Assembly (NCBI RefSeq): GCF_024124665.1
Contig: NZ_JAMXSB010000014.1
Location: 124,001 to 188,000 of the forward strand
Length of the DNA: 64,000 bases
Direction: 5' to 3'
Source: Pleionea sp. CnH1-48
GTDB lineage: Bacteria; Pseudomonadota; Gammaproteobacteria; Enterobacterales; Kangiellaceae
Below are positions 1 through 11,853 of this stretch, in pieces. Positions within the stretch are counted from its first letter, which is position 1. Every line of letters begins with the position of its first letter. A program made the position numbers and the translations under genes. The notes under the pieces were generated by a model. It had not been told where the DNA came from and searched no databases. It was given only the letters and a program-made list of their open reading frames with translations.

Positions 1-105
1 TTGGCCAATAGATAAAGCGTCAGGCCCAGAAAGTCGAATAATCCCCACACCACCGCGACCCGGTGGTGTGGCTAAGGCTACAATCGTCTCGTTAGTAGCA
101 CTCAT
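1..105 (-). CDS. mnmE: MnmE (TrmE) tRNA modification GTPase, N-terminal fragment
   Basis: Only the first 35 codons are inside the window; the gene continues past the left edge. They read [20 protein letters not shown] and onward, the very conserved start of MnmE, the GTPase that with MnmG modifies U34 of some tRNAs. The [14 protein letters not shown] stretch is the formyl-THF-binding N-terminal domain signature. It lies 3 bp downstream of yidC on the same strand, as expected for the yidC-mnmE order at gammaproteobacterial origins. Confidence 0.93.
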   Translation of the reverse strand, partial: MSATNETIVALATPPGRGGVGIIRLSGPDALSIGQ

Positions 106-108
106 TGA

Positions 109-1776
109 TTACTTCTTTTTGCTATTGTTTTTACCAGCAGCGTGTTCTTTCTCAATTTTCTTAGTAATGTAAACCTGTTGAGCAATCGACAATAGATTGT
201 TCACTAACCAGTACAAAACCAGACCCGCAGGGAAGAAAATAAAGAACACAGTCATCATGACTGGCAACATCTGCATGATTTTAAGCTGCATAGGATCCAT
301 GGTAGGTGAGGTTGGCTGCATCTTCTGCATCAACCACATGCTGATCCCCATTAATATAGGCAGTACAAAATAAGGATCTTTTGCTGAAAGGTCTGTGATC
401 CACAAGGCGAAGTCGGCCTGACGAATCTCGACACTTTCCATTAATACCCAATAGAGAGCCAGGAATACAGGCATCTGAATCAACAGCGGCAAACAACCAC
501 CCAGAGGATTCACTTTCTCTTTTTTGTACATCTCCATCATCGCTTGCGACATGCGCTGACGGTCTTCACCATAACGTTCTTTCAGCTGTTCTAACTTAGG
601 TTGTAATAGGCGCATCTTAGCAAATGAACGGTATTGAGCATTTGCTAGAGGATAAAGAAATATCTTAACGGTTATGGTTACAAGAATAATGGCCACACCC
701 CAGTTACTCACAAAACCCTGGAACATGGTTAGTAACCAGAAGATAGGCTGTCCTAACCACCAGAAAATACCGTAATCAACGGTCAGATCAAGCCCTGGAG
801 CAAGAGAGGCCAACACATCCTGATCTTTAGGTCCCAAATACAATTTGGCATGAAACTCTTGAGTTTGACCTGCGGCAACCGCCAACTTATCTTGCTCGAC
901 GCCAACAATATAAACGCGTTTCGCTTTATCGTATTGAGTCGTAATTTTGTTAACACTTTCTTTGTTAGGTATCCAGGCAGAAATAAAGTAGTGCTGAATA
1001 AAAGAAATCCACCCACCCTGCGTAATAACTGCGAGCGGTGCGTCGTCCATATCATCAAAATCGTATTTTTCGAATTGAGACTCTTGAGTAGAGTAAGCCG
1101 CTCCAAGGTAGGTTTGCATACCAAAGCCGCTGGTGTCGGTGTCCAGCTCAATACGATCACGGATTAGCTGAGTAGTCAGCGTGTATTCGTGATTGGTGGC
1201 TGTCGTATTTTTTACTCGATAGAAGACATCAATATCGTATTGATTCTCATGCATCTTAAAGATCTTTTCGAATACGATGCCTTGCTCATTGGTCCACTCA
1301 AGAATCAGTTCAGGCTTGTCAGCCGTAGGTTTACTCGCCACACGATAGATCACCTGCTGCTTGGCATTTTCTGGAGCTCCAGCACCAGACAATTCACTGG
1401 CTGCAACATAAGTACGGTGCGCACGAGATGTTAATAACTGCACATGGTCATCGGGGTTTTCTTGAGTATTAGAAAACTGCGTTAGGATAGAGCTAACAAC
1501 GGTCCCGCCCAATGTATTCACCTGTACGGTCAATACTTCATTGGATAAGGTGATAACCTCTGCAACAGTCGCATTGTTAGCAACAACGGCCTTGGAGTTA
1601 TCAGCAGGTTGCTCTGTGACATTAGCAGCTACCGACTCATTGCTTTTAGGCTGCTCAACAATTTGCTCTGATGTAGTAGGCTGTGGCTTAGGGCCGTAAT
1701 CTTCCTGCCATTTTTGAAACAGCAAGAAAGATATAAAAGCTAACGCTAAGACAAGAATACCTCTTGAAGACTCCAT
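109..1776 (-). CDS. yidC: YidC membrane protein insertase
   Basis: 555 residues, the usual length for a Gram-negative YidC. It inserts and folds inner-membrane proteins, alone or with SecYEG. An N-terminal membrane anchor (about residues 6-23) is followed by a Gln/Thr-rich linker, a large periplasmic domain (about 60-340) and the conserved five-helix insertase core (about 345-540). The core contains the LANAQYRSFAKMRLLQPKL segment with the Arg of the hydrophilic groove, and NPLGGCLPLLIQMPVFLALY. The C-terminus is Lys-rich. It sits between yidD and mnmE, all leftward. Confidence 0.97.
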   Translation of the reverse strand: MESSRGILVLALAFISFLLFQKWQEDYGPKPQPTTSEQIVEQPKSNESVAANVTEQPADNSKAVVANNATVAEVITLSNEVLTVQVNTLGGTVVSSILTQFSNTQENPDDHVQLLTSRAHRTYVAASELSGAGAPENAKQQVIYRVASKPTADKPELILEWTNEQGIVFEKIFKMHENQYDIDVFYRVKNTTATNHEYTLTTQLIRDRIELDTDTSGFGMQTYLGAAYSTQESQFEKYDFDDMDDAPLAVITQGGWISFIQHYFISAWIPNKESVNKITTQYDKAKRVYIVGVEQDKLAVAAGQTQEFHAKLYLGPKDQDVLASLAPGLDLTVDYGIFWWLGQPIFWLLTMFQGFVSNWGVAIILVTITVKIFLYPLANAQYRSFAKMRLLQPKLEQLKERYGEDRQRMSQAMMEMYKKEKVNPLGGCLPLLIQMPVFLALYWVLMESVEIRQADFALWITDLSAKDPYFVLPILMGISMWLMQKMQPTSPTMDPMQLKIMQMLPVMMTVFFIFFPAGLVLYWLVNNLLSIAQQVYITKKIEKEHAAGKNNSKKK

Positions 1777-1805
1777 ATAAATTTCTCTTTATTGGTGTAT
1801 ATCTA

Positions 1806-2048
1806 TTAATGTTTGTGATTTGGCTGACAATTCCTACACTCAGGCACAGGATCAATCCCGCCCTCGTTTAAAGGATGGCACCGCCCAATTCGTTTGATAG
1901 CGAGCCAGCTTCCTTTGAGTGATCCATGCTTTAAAATAGCCTGTTCGGCATAAGCTGAGCAGGTAGGGTAGAAACGGCACTGGTTACCGATCAGATAACT
2001 CAAAGAGTTCTGATACAGTCGGATCATTAAAATCAGCAATCTTTGCAT
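1806..2048 (-). CDS. yidD: YidD membrane protein insertion efficiency factor
   Basis: 80 residues with the family signature: the amphipathic start RLLILMIRLYQNSLSYLIG, then CRFYPTCSAYAEQAI and the GRCHPLNEGGIDPVP stretch. YidD is a small inner-membrane-associated protein that assists YidC-dependent insertion. The start codon lies inside the 3' end of rnpA (16 bp overlap), the normal arrangement. Confidence 0.96.
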   Translation of the reverse strand: MQRLLILMIRLYQNSLSYLIGNQCRFYPTCSAYAEQAILKHGSLKGSWLAIKRIGRCHPLNEGGIDPVPECRNCQPNHKH

Positions 2049-2410
2049 ACTTTCTCTACTTTACGCCATATATGTGACAACGCTGATTCCATACTTTTTC
2101 TGTCCATCGAGTTAATGTCGCGACGAACCATAACAACGAAATCAAAGGATGGTAGAGTTGCCTGTCGGGTACGAAAAGATTCACGCAATTTGCGTTTAAT
2201 GAGATTACGGTTAACCGCTAGTTTAACCTGCTTTTTTGCGATCGCAAGACCTAGTCGAGGAGATTGACTATGATTGGGAGTAGCCAGAATAGTAAAGGCT
2301 TTATTGGCGATTCTGACGGGTTTTTTGAAAACCTGAGCAAAATCTTTCGAGTCCAATAAACGAAGCTCCCGCGGAAACTTCGCGGGCGCTTTAGAAGCAT
2401 CCGTTGTCAT
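2033..2410 (-). CDS. rnpA: Ribonuclease P protein component
   Basis: 125 residues. The basic protein subunit of RNase P, which matures tRNA 5' ends together with the rnpB RNA (not in this window). The family signature is visible as NRNLIKRKLRESFR at about residues 66-79, preceded by RLGLAIAKKQVKLAV. It lies just downstream of rpmH and overlaps yidD. Confidence 0.96.
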   Translation of the reverse strand: MTTDASKAPAKFPRELRLLDSKDFAQVFKKPVRIANKAFTILATPNHSQSPRLGLAIAKKQVKLAVNRNLIKRKLRESFRTRQATLPSFDFVVMVRRDINSMDRKSMESALSHIWRKVEKVCKDC

Positions 2411-2448
2411 TTCAGCAAGAGCCTGTTTTTAAAAAGACGTTCGGCTGA

Positions 2449-2583
2449 TTAAGCAGTAAGTTGCTTACGGCCTTTAGCGCGACGACGCTTAATGACCAGA
2501 CGACCGTTTTTAGTAGCCATTCGAGCACGGAATCCGTGACGACGTTTACGCTTTAAGTTACTTGGTTGAAAAGTACGTTTCAT
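2449..2583 (-). CDS. rpmH: 50S ribosomal protein L34
   Basis: A 44-residue gene read directly from the minus strand: [20 protein letters not shown], then [19 protein letters not shown] and LTA. This is the standard L34 sequence and length. It is the first leftward gene beside the origin and is followed 38 bp later by rnpA. Confidence 0.98.
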   Translation of the reverse strand: MKRTFQPSNLKRKRRHGFRARMATKNGRLVIKRRRAKGRKQLTA

Positions 2584-2639
2584 TGCTCAAAACCCGCGAT
2601 TAACTTTAGTAGAGTACAGCTTCAGCCCGCTACTAGCTG

Positions 2640-3350
2640 GGCAAAGGGTGCGAAATTCTAACTAATGAGCGCCCCGAGATCAATCATTAATCGAATAAAA
2701 AAGAGACAACCCCTCGGATTCTTTAATTTTTGTATTTTTCGATCACAAAATGATCTACTAGATATAGAAATGATCAGATCAGATCTCCACCAGATATAGT
2801 GATCACACCCGATCTTTGCTTGTGGAAAATTTTTTTTATTTTTTTTTAGATCATTTCTCAGAAAGTTACCGAAAACAGCGATATTTGCCTGTCTTAGCAA
2901 ACATGCAGCAAAAAGGATAATCAAGTGATCTCAACAAAGTATTCACAAGACACATAATTTATATTTTTTAATAAAAATAAAAAGATCTTATAAGATCTAT
3001 TATTAGATCCGTCGATCTTTGTGGATAAGTAGAAAAAGTTCTTATAAAACATAATTTAATAACATTTTTAACCCTGTTAATAACGTATTAAGATCTAGCT
3101 TATAATTAACGTATAAAACTTTGATAAAATGATCTCAGGATCTAAACTCAAATTTATACACAAGAAAAGAACAGTAAAGTGATCCAGATTGATCTAAATC
3201 GATCTAAAAAAGTTGAAAGCAGGCGACAAAATCATCAAGTACAAAAAATATCCAATGCGATCAAATTGGATCTCTAGATCTTTTTCTTGTGGAAAACTCT
3301 GGATCAATTTTTAGAATCGATCTAAAATTTTTAACCTTTCCATGAAGACA
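2640..3350. other. oriC: Chromosomal replication origin (oriC)
   Basis: About 700 bp of very AT-rich non-coding DNA between divergent rpmH and dnaA. I count about 25 GATC (Dam/SeqA) sites between 2675 and 3325, against two or three expected by chance. It contains T-runs around 2828-2849, a perfect 16-bp palindrome AGATCTTATAAGATCT at 2983-2998, and a 13-mer-like GATCTATTATTAGATC at 2994-3009. DnaA boxes are listed separately. The Dam-site density is typical of gammaproteobacterial origins, here placed next to dnaA. Confidence 0.93.
2821..3296. promoter_or_regulatory. DnaA boxes of oriC
   Basis: Five 9-mers match or nearly match TTATNCACA. The consensus TTATCCACA is on the minus strand at 3020-3028, and TTATACACA is on the plus strand at 3154-3162. 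One-mismatch copies are TTTTCCACA on the minus strand at 2821-2829 and at 3288-3296, and GTATTCACA on the plus strand at 2939-2947. They bracket the AT-rich, GATC-rich core and would load the DnaA initiator; those near 3290 may also autoregulate dnaA. Confidence 0.85.
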
Positions 3351-3375
3351 AAAAATAAATATTGGAGATATTTGG

Positions 3376-4779
3376 GTGGAAGAATCCTATTGGCGCTATT
3401 GCACCGATCGCTTGAGGGAAGAGCTGGCTCCAACTCAGTTTAATACCTGGATCCGACCCCTAAAAGTCGATGAAAGCCTCAATGAAATTGTTTTGGGAGC
3501 ACCAAATCGATTCGTTCTTGATTGGGTTAGAGAAAATTATTTAAATAAAATTAACAAATTATTGGATGAAAATTCATCTGAAGGCAGTCGAAAAAAAGTC
3601 AGTTTGATCATCAACGACAACAAAAATCGACCTGCGTTTAGCAGCCCTAAGAACCAGCACCAACCACAAATGCCAGTCCGCCCACAGGTAGAAATGCCTC
3701 CTAAGGTGTTGCAGCCTCAAACTACTGCAAAAGTACAACCTGCGGTCTCCATTTCACATCGACCAAACTTAAACAGTTCATTTAGCTTTAACAAGTTCGT
3801 TGAAGGTAAGTCTAACCAGCTAGCAACAGCGGCAGCAAAGCAAGTAGCGGAAAATCCAGGTAAGGCTTACAACCCTTTGTTCATTTACGGTGGTGTGGGG
3901 CTTGGTAAAACCCACTTGATGCACGCTGTGGGTAATTTAATCCTTAAGAACAAGCCCAATGGTAAAGTCATTTACTTGCATTCTGAACGCTTTGTAGCGG
4001 ATATGGTAAAGGCCCTTCAAACCAATACTATCGATGAATTTAAGCGGTTTTATCGGTCAGTTGATGCGTTGTTGATTGATGATATTCAGTTTTTTGCCAA
4101 CAAAGAGCGTTCACAAGAAGAATTTTTTCACACATTTAATGCTTTATTAGAAGGTAATCAACAAGTTATATTAACTTGTGATCGATACCCCAAAGAAATC
4201 GATGGGGTAGAAGAACGATTAAAATCACGCTTTGGATGGGGATTGACCGTTGCAATCGAGCCTCCTGAGCTAGAAACGCGTGTTGCCATCTTGATCAGTA
4301 AAGCGGAAGAAACGGGGATCGACTTACCCAACGAAGTGGCGTTCTTTATCGCCAAGCGTATTCGCTCGAATGTTCGTGAATTAGAGGGGGCTTTAAAACG
4401 CGTTATAGCGAATGCTCAGTTCACAGGTAAGCCAATTACTATTGAGTTTGTGAAAGAAGCGTTGCGAGATTTGATTGCAGCACAAGACAAACAAATAAGT
4501 ATCGATAATATTCAGAAAACCGTCGCCGAATATTATAAAATCAAAGTATCCGATTTATTGTCTAAGCGGAGAAGTCGATCAATAGCCAGACCTCGACAAA
4601 TGGCCATGGCATTAGCTAAAGAGCTAACTAATCGAAGTTTACCTGAGATTGGTGATGCCTTTGGTGGGAAGGACCACACAACGGTTCTACATGCCTGTCG
4701 AAAGATTAAGGCCTTGAAAGAAGAAAATTTAGATATAGAAGAAGATTTTACTAACTTATTAAGAATATTAACTAGTTGA
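3376..4779 (+). CDS. dnaA: Chromosomal replication initiator protein DnaA
   Basis: 467 residues starting with GTG at 3376 (GTG-GAA-GAA), which gives the conserved [16 protein letters not shown] domain I start. A Pro/Gln-rich domain II linker (about 95-130) precedes the AAA+ domain, with Walker [11 protein letters not shown] at about 172-181 and Walker [11 protein letters not shown]. Domain IV carries the DnaA-box-binding signature [13 protein letters not shown] near residue 432. It starts immediately right of oriC and leads dnaA-dnaN-recF-gyrB. Confidence 0.98.
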   Translation: MEESYWRYCTDRLREELAPTQFNTWIRPLKVDESLNEIVLGAPNRFVLDWVRENYLNKINKLLDENSSEGSRKKVSLIINDNKNRPAFSSPKNQHQPQMPVRPQVEMPPKVLQPQTTAKVQPAVSISHRPNLNSSFSFNKFVEGKSNQLATAAAKQVAENPGKAYNPLFIYGGVGLGKTHLMHAVGNLILKNKPNGKVIYLHSERFVADMVKALQTNTIDEFKRFYRSVDALLIDDIQFFANKERSQEEFFHTFNALLEGNQQVILTCDRYPKEIDGVEERLKSRFGWGLTVAIEPPELETRVAILISKAEETGIDLPNEVAFFIAKRIRSNVRELEGALKRVIANAQFTGKPITIEFVKEALRDLIAAQDKQISIDNIQKTVAEYYKIKVSDLLSKRRSRSIARPRQMAMALAKELTNRSLPEIGDAFGGKDHTTVLHACRKIKALKEENLDIEEDFTNLLRILTS

Positions 4780-4795
4780 TATTAAAGGGTTTTTT

Positions 4796-5899
4796 ATGAA
4801 GCTGGCTATATCGCAGGATGACTTGATTGGTCCTCTGCAATTAGTAAGTGGAGCGGTGGAAAGAAGACAAACATTGCCTGTGTTGTCGAATATATTGATA
4901 CAGGTTGATAACGGTCTTTTATCACTCACGGGAACAGATTTAGAAGTAGAAATGGTGGCTCGTATTCATTTAGAGGGTGAATATGAAAGCGGCGAAATTA
5001 CTGTTCCAGCGAAAAAGTTTTTAGACATTTGTAAAAGTCTTGGTAGTGGTACTTTAATTCGCCTGGAGCAGGATGAAAATAAAGTTAAGTTAAAGACAAG
5101 TAAGAGCCGTTTTACATTATCTACACTGCCAGCTTCCGAGTTTCCTAATTTGGAGGAATCAGCTGGTCTGGTTGATATGCAGCTAAGTGTCGCCGCGTTA
5201 AAAGATTTGATCGATAAGACACAGTTTGCAATGGCTCAACAAGACGTACGTTATTATCTTAATGGTATGCTGTTTGAGTTTTCTCGCGAACGATTGAATT
5301 CTGTCGCGACAGATGGGCATCGTTTGGCGCTTTCGTCGACTCAGATTGAATCATCTTTTGAAGATAAGAACCAGGCCATAGTGCCGCGGAAGGGCGTATT
5401 AGAGCTAGCAAGATTTTTATCTACCGTTGGTGAGAATATCCATCTGCAGCTGAGCAGCAACCATGTGAGAGCTATTAGTGATCATTTTACTTTTACATCT
5501 AAGTTGGTTGATGGAAAGTATCCTGACTACGAAAAAGTATTACCGAAAGGTGGTGATAAGCTGGTTGTAGCAAATCGGGAAGTACTGAAAGAAGGCATGC
5601 AGAAGGCTGCTATTCTTTGTAATGAGAAGTTCCGCGGAGTTCGGGTGAACTTGGATAATGGTTCATTACGCATTAATTCAAACAACCCAGAGCAGGAGGA
5701 AGCTGAGGTTGAAATTGAAGTCGATTATATTGGTCCACATTTAGAGATCGGCTTTAATGTGAATTATATGTTAGATGTACTTAATACAGTGAAGTCAGAG
5801 AATGTGAAGCTTACTTTTTCAGATGCAAACAGCAGTTTGTTGATGGAAGAGGTCGATGGCTCAGACAGTATGTATGTGATTATGCCAATGCGCCTCTAG
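4796..5899 (+). CDS. dnaN: DNA polymerase III beta sliding clamp
   Basis: 367 residues, matching the 366-residue E. coli clamp. It forms the dimeric ring that tethers Pol III to DNA. Recognisable clamp segments are QTLPVLSNILIQV near the start, FRGVRVNLDNGSLRINSNNPEQ and the C-terminal YVIMPMRL. It begins 16 bp after the dnaA stop and lies upstream of recF in the usual order. Confidence 0.97.
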   Translation: MKLAISQDDLIGPLQLVSGAVERRQTLPVLSNILIQVDNGLLSLTGTDLEVEMVARIHLEGEYESGEITVPAKKFLDICKSLGSGTLIRLEQDENKVKLKTSKSRFTLSTLPASEFPNLEESAGLVDMQLSVAALKDLIDKTQFAMAQQDVRYYLNGMLFEFSRERLNSVATDGHRLALSSTQIESSFEDKNQAIVPRKGVLELARFLSTVGENIHLQLSSNHVRAISDHFTFTSKLVDGKYPDYEKVLPKGGDKLVVANREVLKEGMQKAAILCNEKFRGVRVNLDNGSLRINSNNPEQEEAEVEIEVDYIGPHLEIGFNVNYMLDVLNTVKSENVKLTFSDANSSLLMEEVDGSDSMYVIMPMRL

Positions 5900-5918
5900 G
5901 CATTGGCATTTTATTTTT

Positions 5919-9487
<3,569 letters not shown>

Positions 9488-9493
9488 ATAAAG

Positions 9494-9498
9494 CATAC
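9494..9498. repeat. Target-site duplication, left copy (CATAC)
   Basis: CATAC directly precedes the left terminal TGT of the Tn7-like element and is repeated directly after the right terminal ACA at 24932-24936. Tn7-family transposition makes 5-bp target duplications, so this fixes the element borders to the base. Confidence 0.93.
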
Positions 9499-9570
9499 TG
9501 TGGGATCTCATAATTTATGCTCTGGCGTCTCATTTATGTGAACTGACGTCTCATAATTTATGAACTCAAT
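9499..9570 (+). repeat. Left transposon end with three TnsB-type binding repeats
   Basis: TCTCAT occurs at 9506-9511, 9528-9533 and 9549-9554, spaced 22 and 21 bp apart. Each copy is followed by a similar TTATG-containing stretch. Abutting repeats of about 22 bp are the usual TnsB binding-site layout in Tn7 ends. Confidence 0.85.
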
Positions 9571-9598
9571 TCATTAATTCGCATCATCGTTAAAATTT

Positions 9599-9632
9599 AA
9601 AGCAGGGTGTAGCAAATACAGCCTGCTTTTTT
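9599..9632 (+). terminator. Rho-independent terminator inside the element, serving gyrB
   Basis: A hairpin with 13-bp arms and one mismatch (AAAGCAGGGTGTA against TACAGCCTGCTTT) with a five-base loop, followed by six T residues. It is 112 bp past the gyrB stop. It shares GCTTTTTTATGGG with the displaced native terminator at 24948-24982. Confidence 0.85.
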
Positions 9633-9805
9633 ATGGGGTGTATTAGACATATAGTTGAGACCTGTAACTAATAAACCCGAGTTTAACTAATTTTCGGCCA
9701 TTTAAGGAATTATGTTGAAGTGATTACTTACTTATTTTCTATTGATGAGTGGCTTGTTAACAAAGTAAAATTAGACTGCACAAAGTTATCTAGAAGAGAA
9801 TTTTG

Positions 9806-10460
9806 ATGGTATCTTTAAAAGGTATATTCAATACAGACGCTAACTATCCTGGTATTCAAATAAAAGTCGAGCTATCGGTAATTCAAAAATACCTGTCTTT
9901 AATTGAAACAGGTGTATCTTCTGTATGTAACAAGTATTTAAGAGAAGAAGAGAGCAAAATTGATGGGTTAGAGTATTCAGAGTTCAGTCATATCTATCAG
10001 ATTGCTGAAGATGAAATTCCCAGACTAATTCGAACCCCCTACATAGTGACTATTTATACTCTATTTGAGAATTCTGTTACTCAGCTTCTCAATTATGCTC
10101 AGGAAAGAGAATGTAAATCGCTGGGACTAAAAGATATTAATGGAAAATCTTTGCAGTCGAAGTTTAATAAATATATGGCTCATATAGTACTTTATGAATT
10201 TGAATTCAATAACAATGAATAAGCTCTCAGAACTCACAAAACTAAGAAACTGTATCGCGCATGCAAATGGAAATTTAACCTCTTTGAGTGCAAGTAAAGC
10301 AAATGAAATAGTTGCTTTGACTAAAAAAAATCCAGATATAACTTTGAATATGAATCAGCTAGATGTTTCATATCAGTATCTTAATGAAACTATGAATTGT
10401 ATATCTAGTGCGATTGAGGGGTTGATGTACTATATGGAAAAAAAGTATGGTTTCTATTGA
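9806..10460 (+). pseudogene. HEPN-domain protein, reading frame split near 10190-10222
   Basis: Two overlapping reading frames look like halves of one protein. The first starts at ATG 9806 after a purine-rich AGAAGAG and ends at 10222. The second runs to 10460 in the +1 frame; a stop at 10185 confines the switch to 10188-10222. The second half has RNCIAHANG, an Rx4H motif typical of HEPN RNases, and the first half ends in a helical segment (ITIYTLFENSVTQLL-like) common in such families. HEPN proteins often act as toxins or antiviral RNases. It is either frame-broken or two coupled peptides; no good ribosome site precedes the second half. Cargo of the Tn7-like element. Confidence 0.6.
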
Positions 10461-10490
10461 TACATGAATATCAAAATAATATTTAAAAAA

Positions 10491-11790
10491 TCATTCATCT
10501 TCTAAACAATCTCTTGCTTCACTCCAACCTAATGGTGGGGAAGTTAATAAACCTTCAGAGTTTAAATCAATTGATTCTGAAGTATTTTCACTACACACTC
10601 TCTTAATTAATGAGTATTGCTCACTAGCGAACCATTTAGGCGACTGAAATTCACAAGCAATTCGTAGAAAGCTCAGTTCACTCACACGAAAAGTACCCTT
10701 CATTAAATCACTAGGATCAAGGCTTAGTTGAAATGAATGGTCACCATCCATTAAAGCTATAGGGTGCAATCCTAATTCATTGAAATGGTTTTTTATTACA
10801 GCTATATCAATCACAACAAGAAGTTGAATTTCTTCTTGTATAAATAACAAGGTATTTAATGGAGTCAAGGACAGCGTAAAGGGATAAAGTGGTAGATAGC
10901 TTGGTTCAGGAGTTAGAGTGACCATCATGCAAGTTTTAGAAGTTATGCTATTCACCTTTTTATTAAAACTATCTACGTTGGATGAATACCATTCTGAAGT
11001 AAGCGCTATGTACTTCAGGCCCTTCTCTGGTGAAACAGTAAAAAAGCCAAGTTGTATTGCTTGTCGAATGCATTCGTTTATTTCTGCAACATAGCAAACT
11101 TCTTCTCTTTCTAGACTAATCCTTTTCGTATTTACTGCTCCTCGAAAATTCCCTACATCATCATTTGTGAAGAATTTAGATAAAACTTCTAATTGTTCAA
11201 ACTGTCGAGCGGTACGAGCATTGCGATTATTTGAAGATTTCATTTCAATAAGAAGAGGTTCTTCCGCTGCAAGGGCACAAAGATCCCCATGCCTTATTAT
11301 GTTGGTTAGGTCTGACATTAATACGGGAACACCCATTCGAATACCAAGGACTAGAGCGCGAAATTCTTTACGAAAACCTAACTTATCGGAAATGAAACCG
11401 GAATCTTGCTTCGGTAAGTAATCAGAGTCGAAATATAGATGTTTTAAACTGTATTTTGATTGATAAATGTTGGCTATGCCGTCACCAATTGCCTTCCATA
11501 GAAAAAGTAGATGCTGACAGTTTTGGATTCTAGGCTGAACTTGCTTTAAAAGAATCTTTATGTCCCTTGCGGTATAACAAAGATTGTTCGGTCGAAACTT
11601 AGATTTTCTAGCTTTCAAGCGCTTCTTGATGAGCTTAAGTCGACGTATTCTCTGCTCAATTCTAACGATATTTCGAATTAGAAACTTTTGAAGTTCTAGC
11701 AGTTTTTTTTAAATCGTTAGAATCTTCTTTTATTAGATGTAAAAGTAATAGTGCTTGTGAATATCTAACTCTTTCTTCCGGGAACCTCAT
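10491..11790 (-). CDS. Restriction-like (PD-(D/E)xK) nuclease candidate, frame interrupted in an A8 tract
   Basis: The main frame gives about 375 residues ending at 10491. Its centre has RHGDLCAL followed by PLLIEMKSSN, the GD...ExK spacing of PD-(D/E)xK nucleases. The natural start seems to be ATG at 11790 (MRFPEERVRYSQALLLLHLI), but that frame and the main frame are joined only if one A is dropped from the A8 run (T8 on the plus strand, 11703-11710). The joined sequence continues KKLLELQKFLIRNIVRIEQR without stops. The run could be a mutation, a slippage or phase-variation site, or a sequencing error. It lies 63 bp after the DUF2326 ATPase on the same strand, so may be a fourth gene of that defence operon. 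Confidence 0.6.
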
Positions 11791-11853
11791 TTCGCGACCA
11801 ATATGTTATTCAATAGGTACTGTCTGCCTGTTTTTAACGAGTCAGTTGATATC

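Noticed and set aside
2658-2924. 88-residue open frame inside oriC
   Set aside because: It overlaps the GATC- and A/T-rich origin sequence and has low-complexity composition with no protein pattern.
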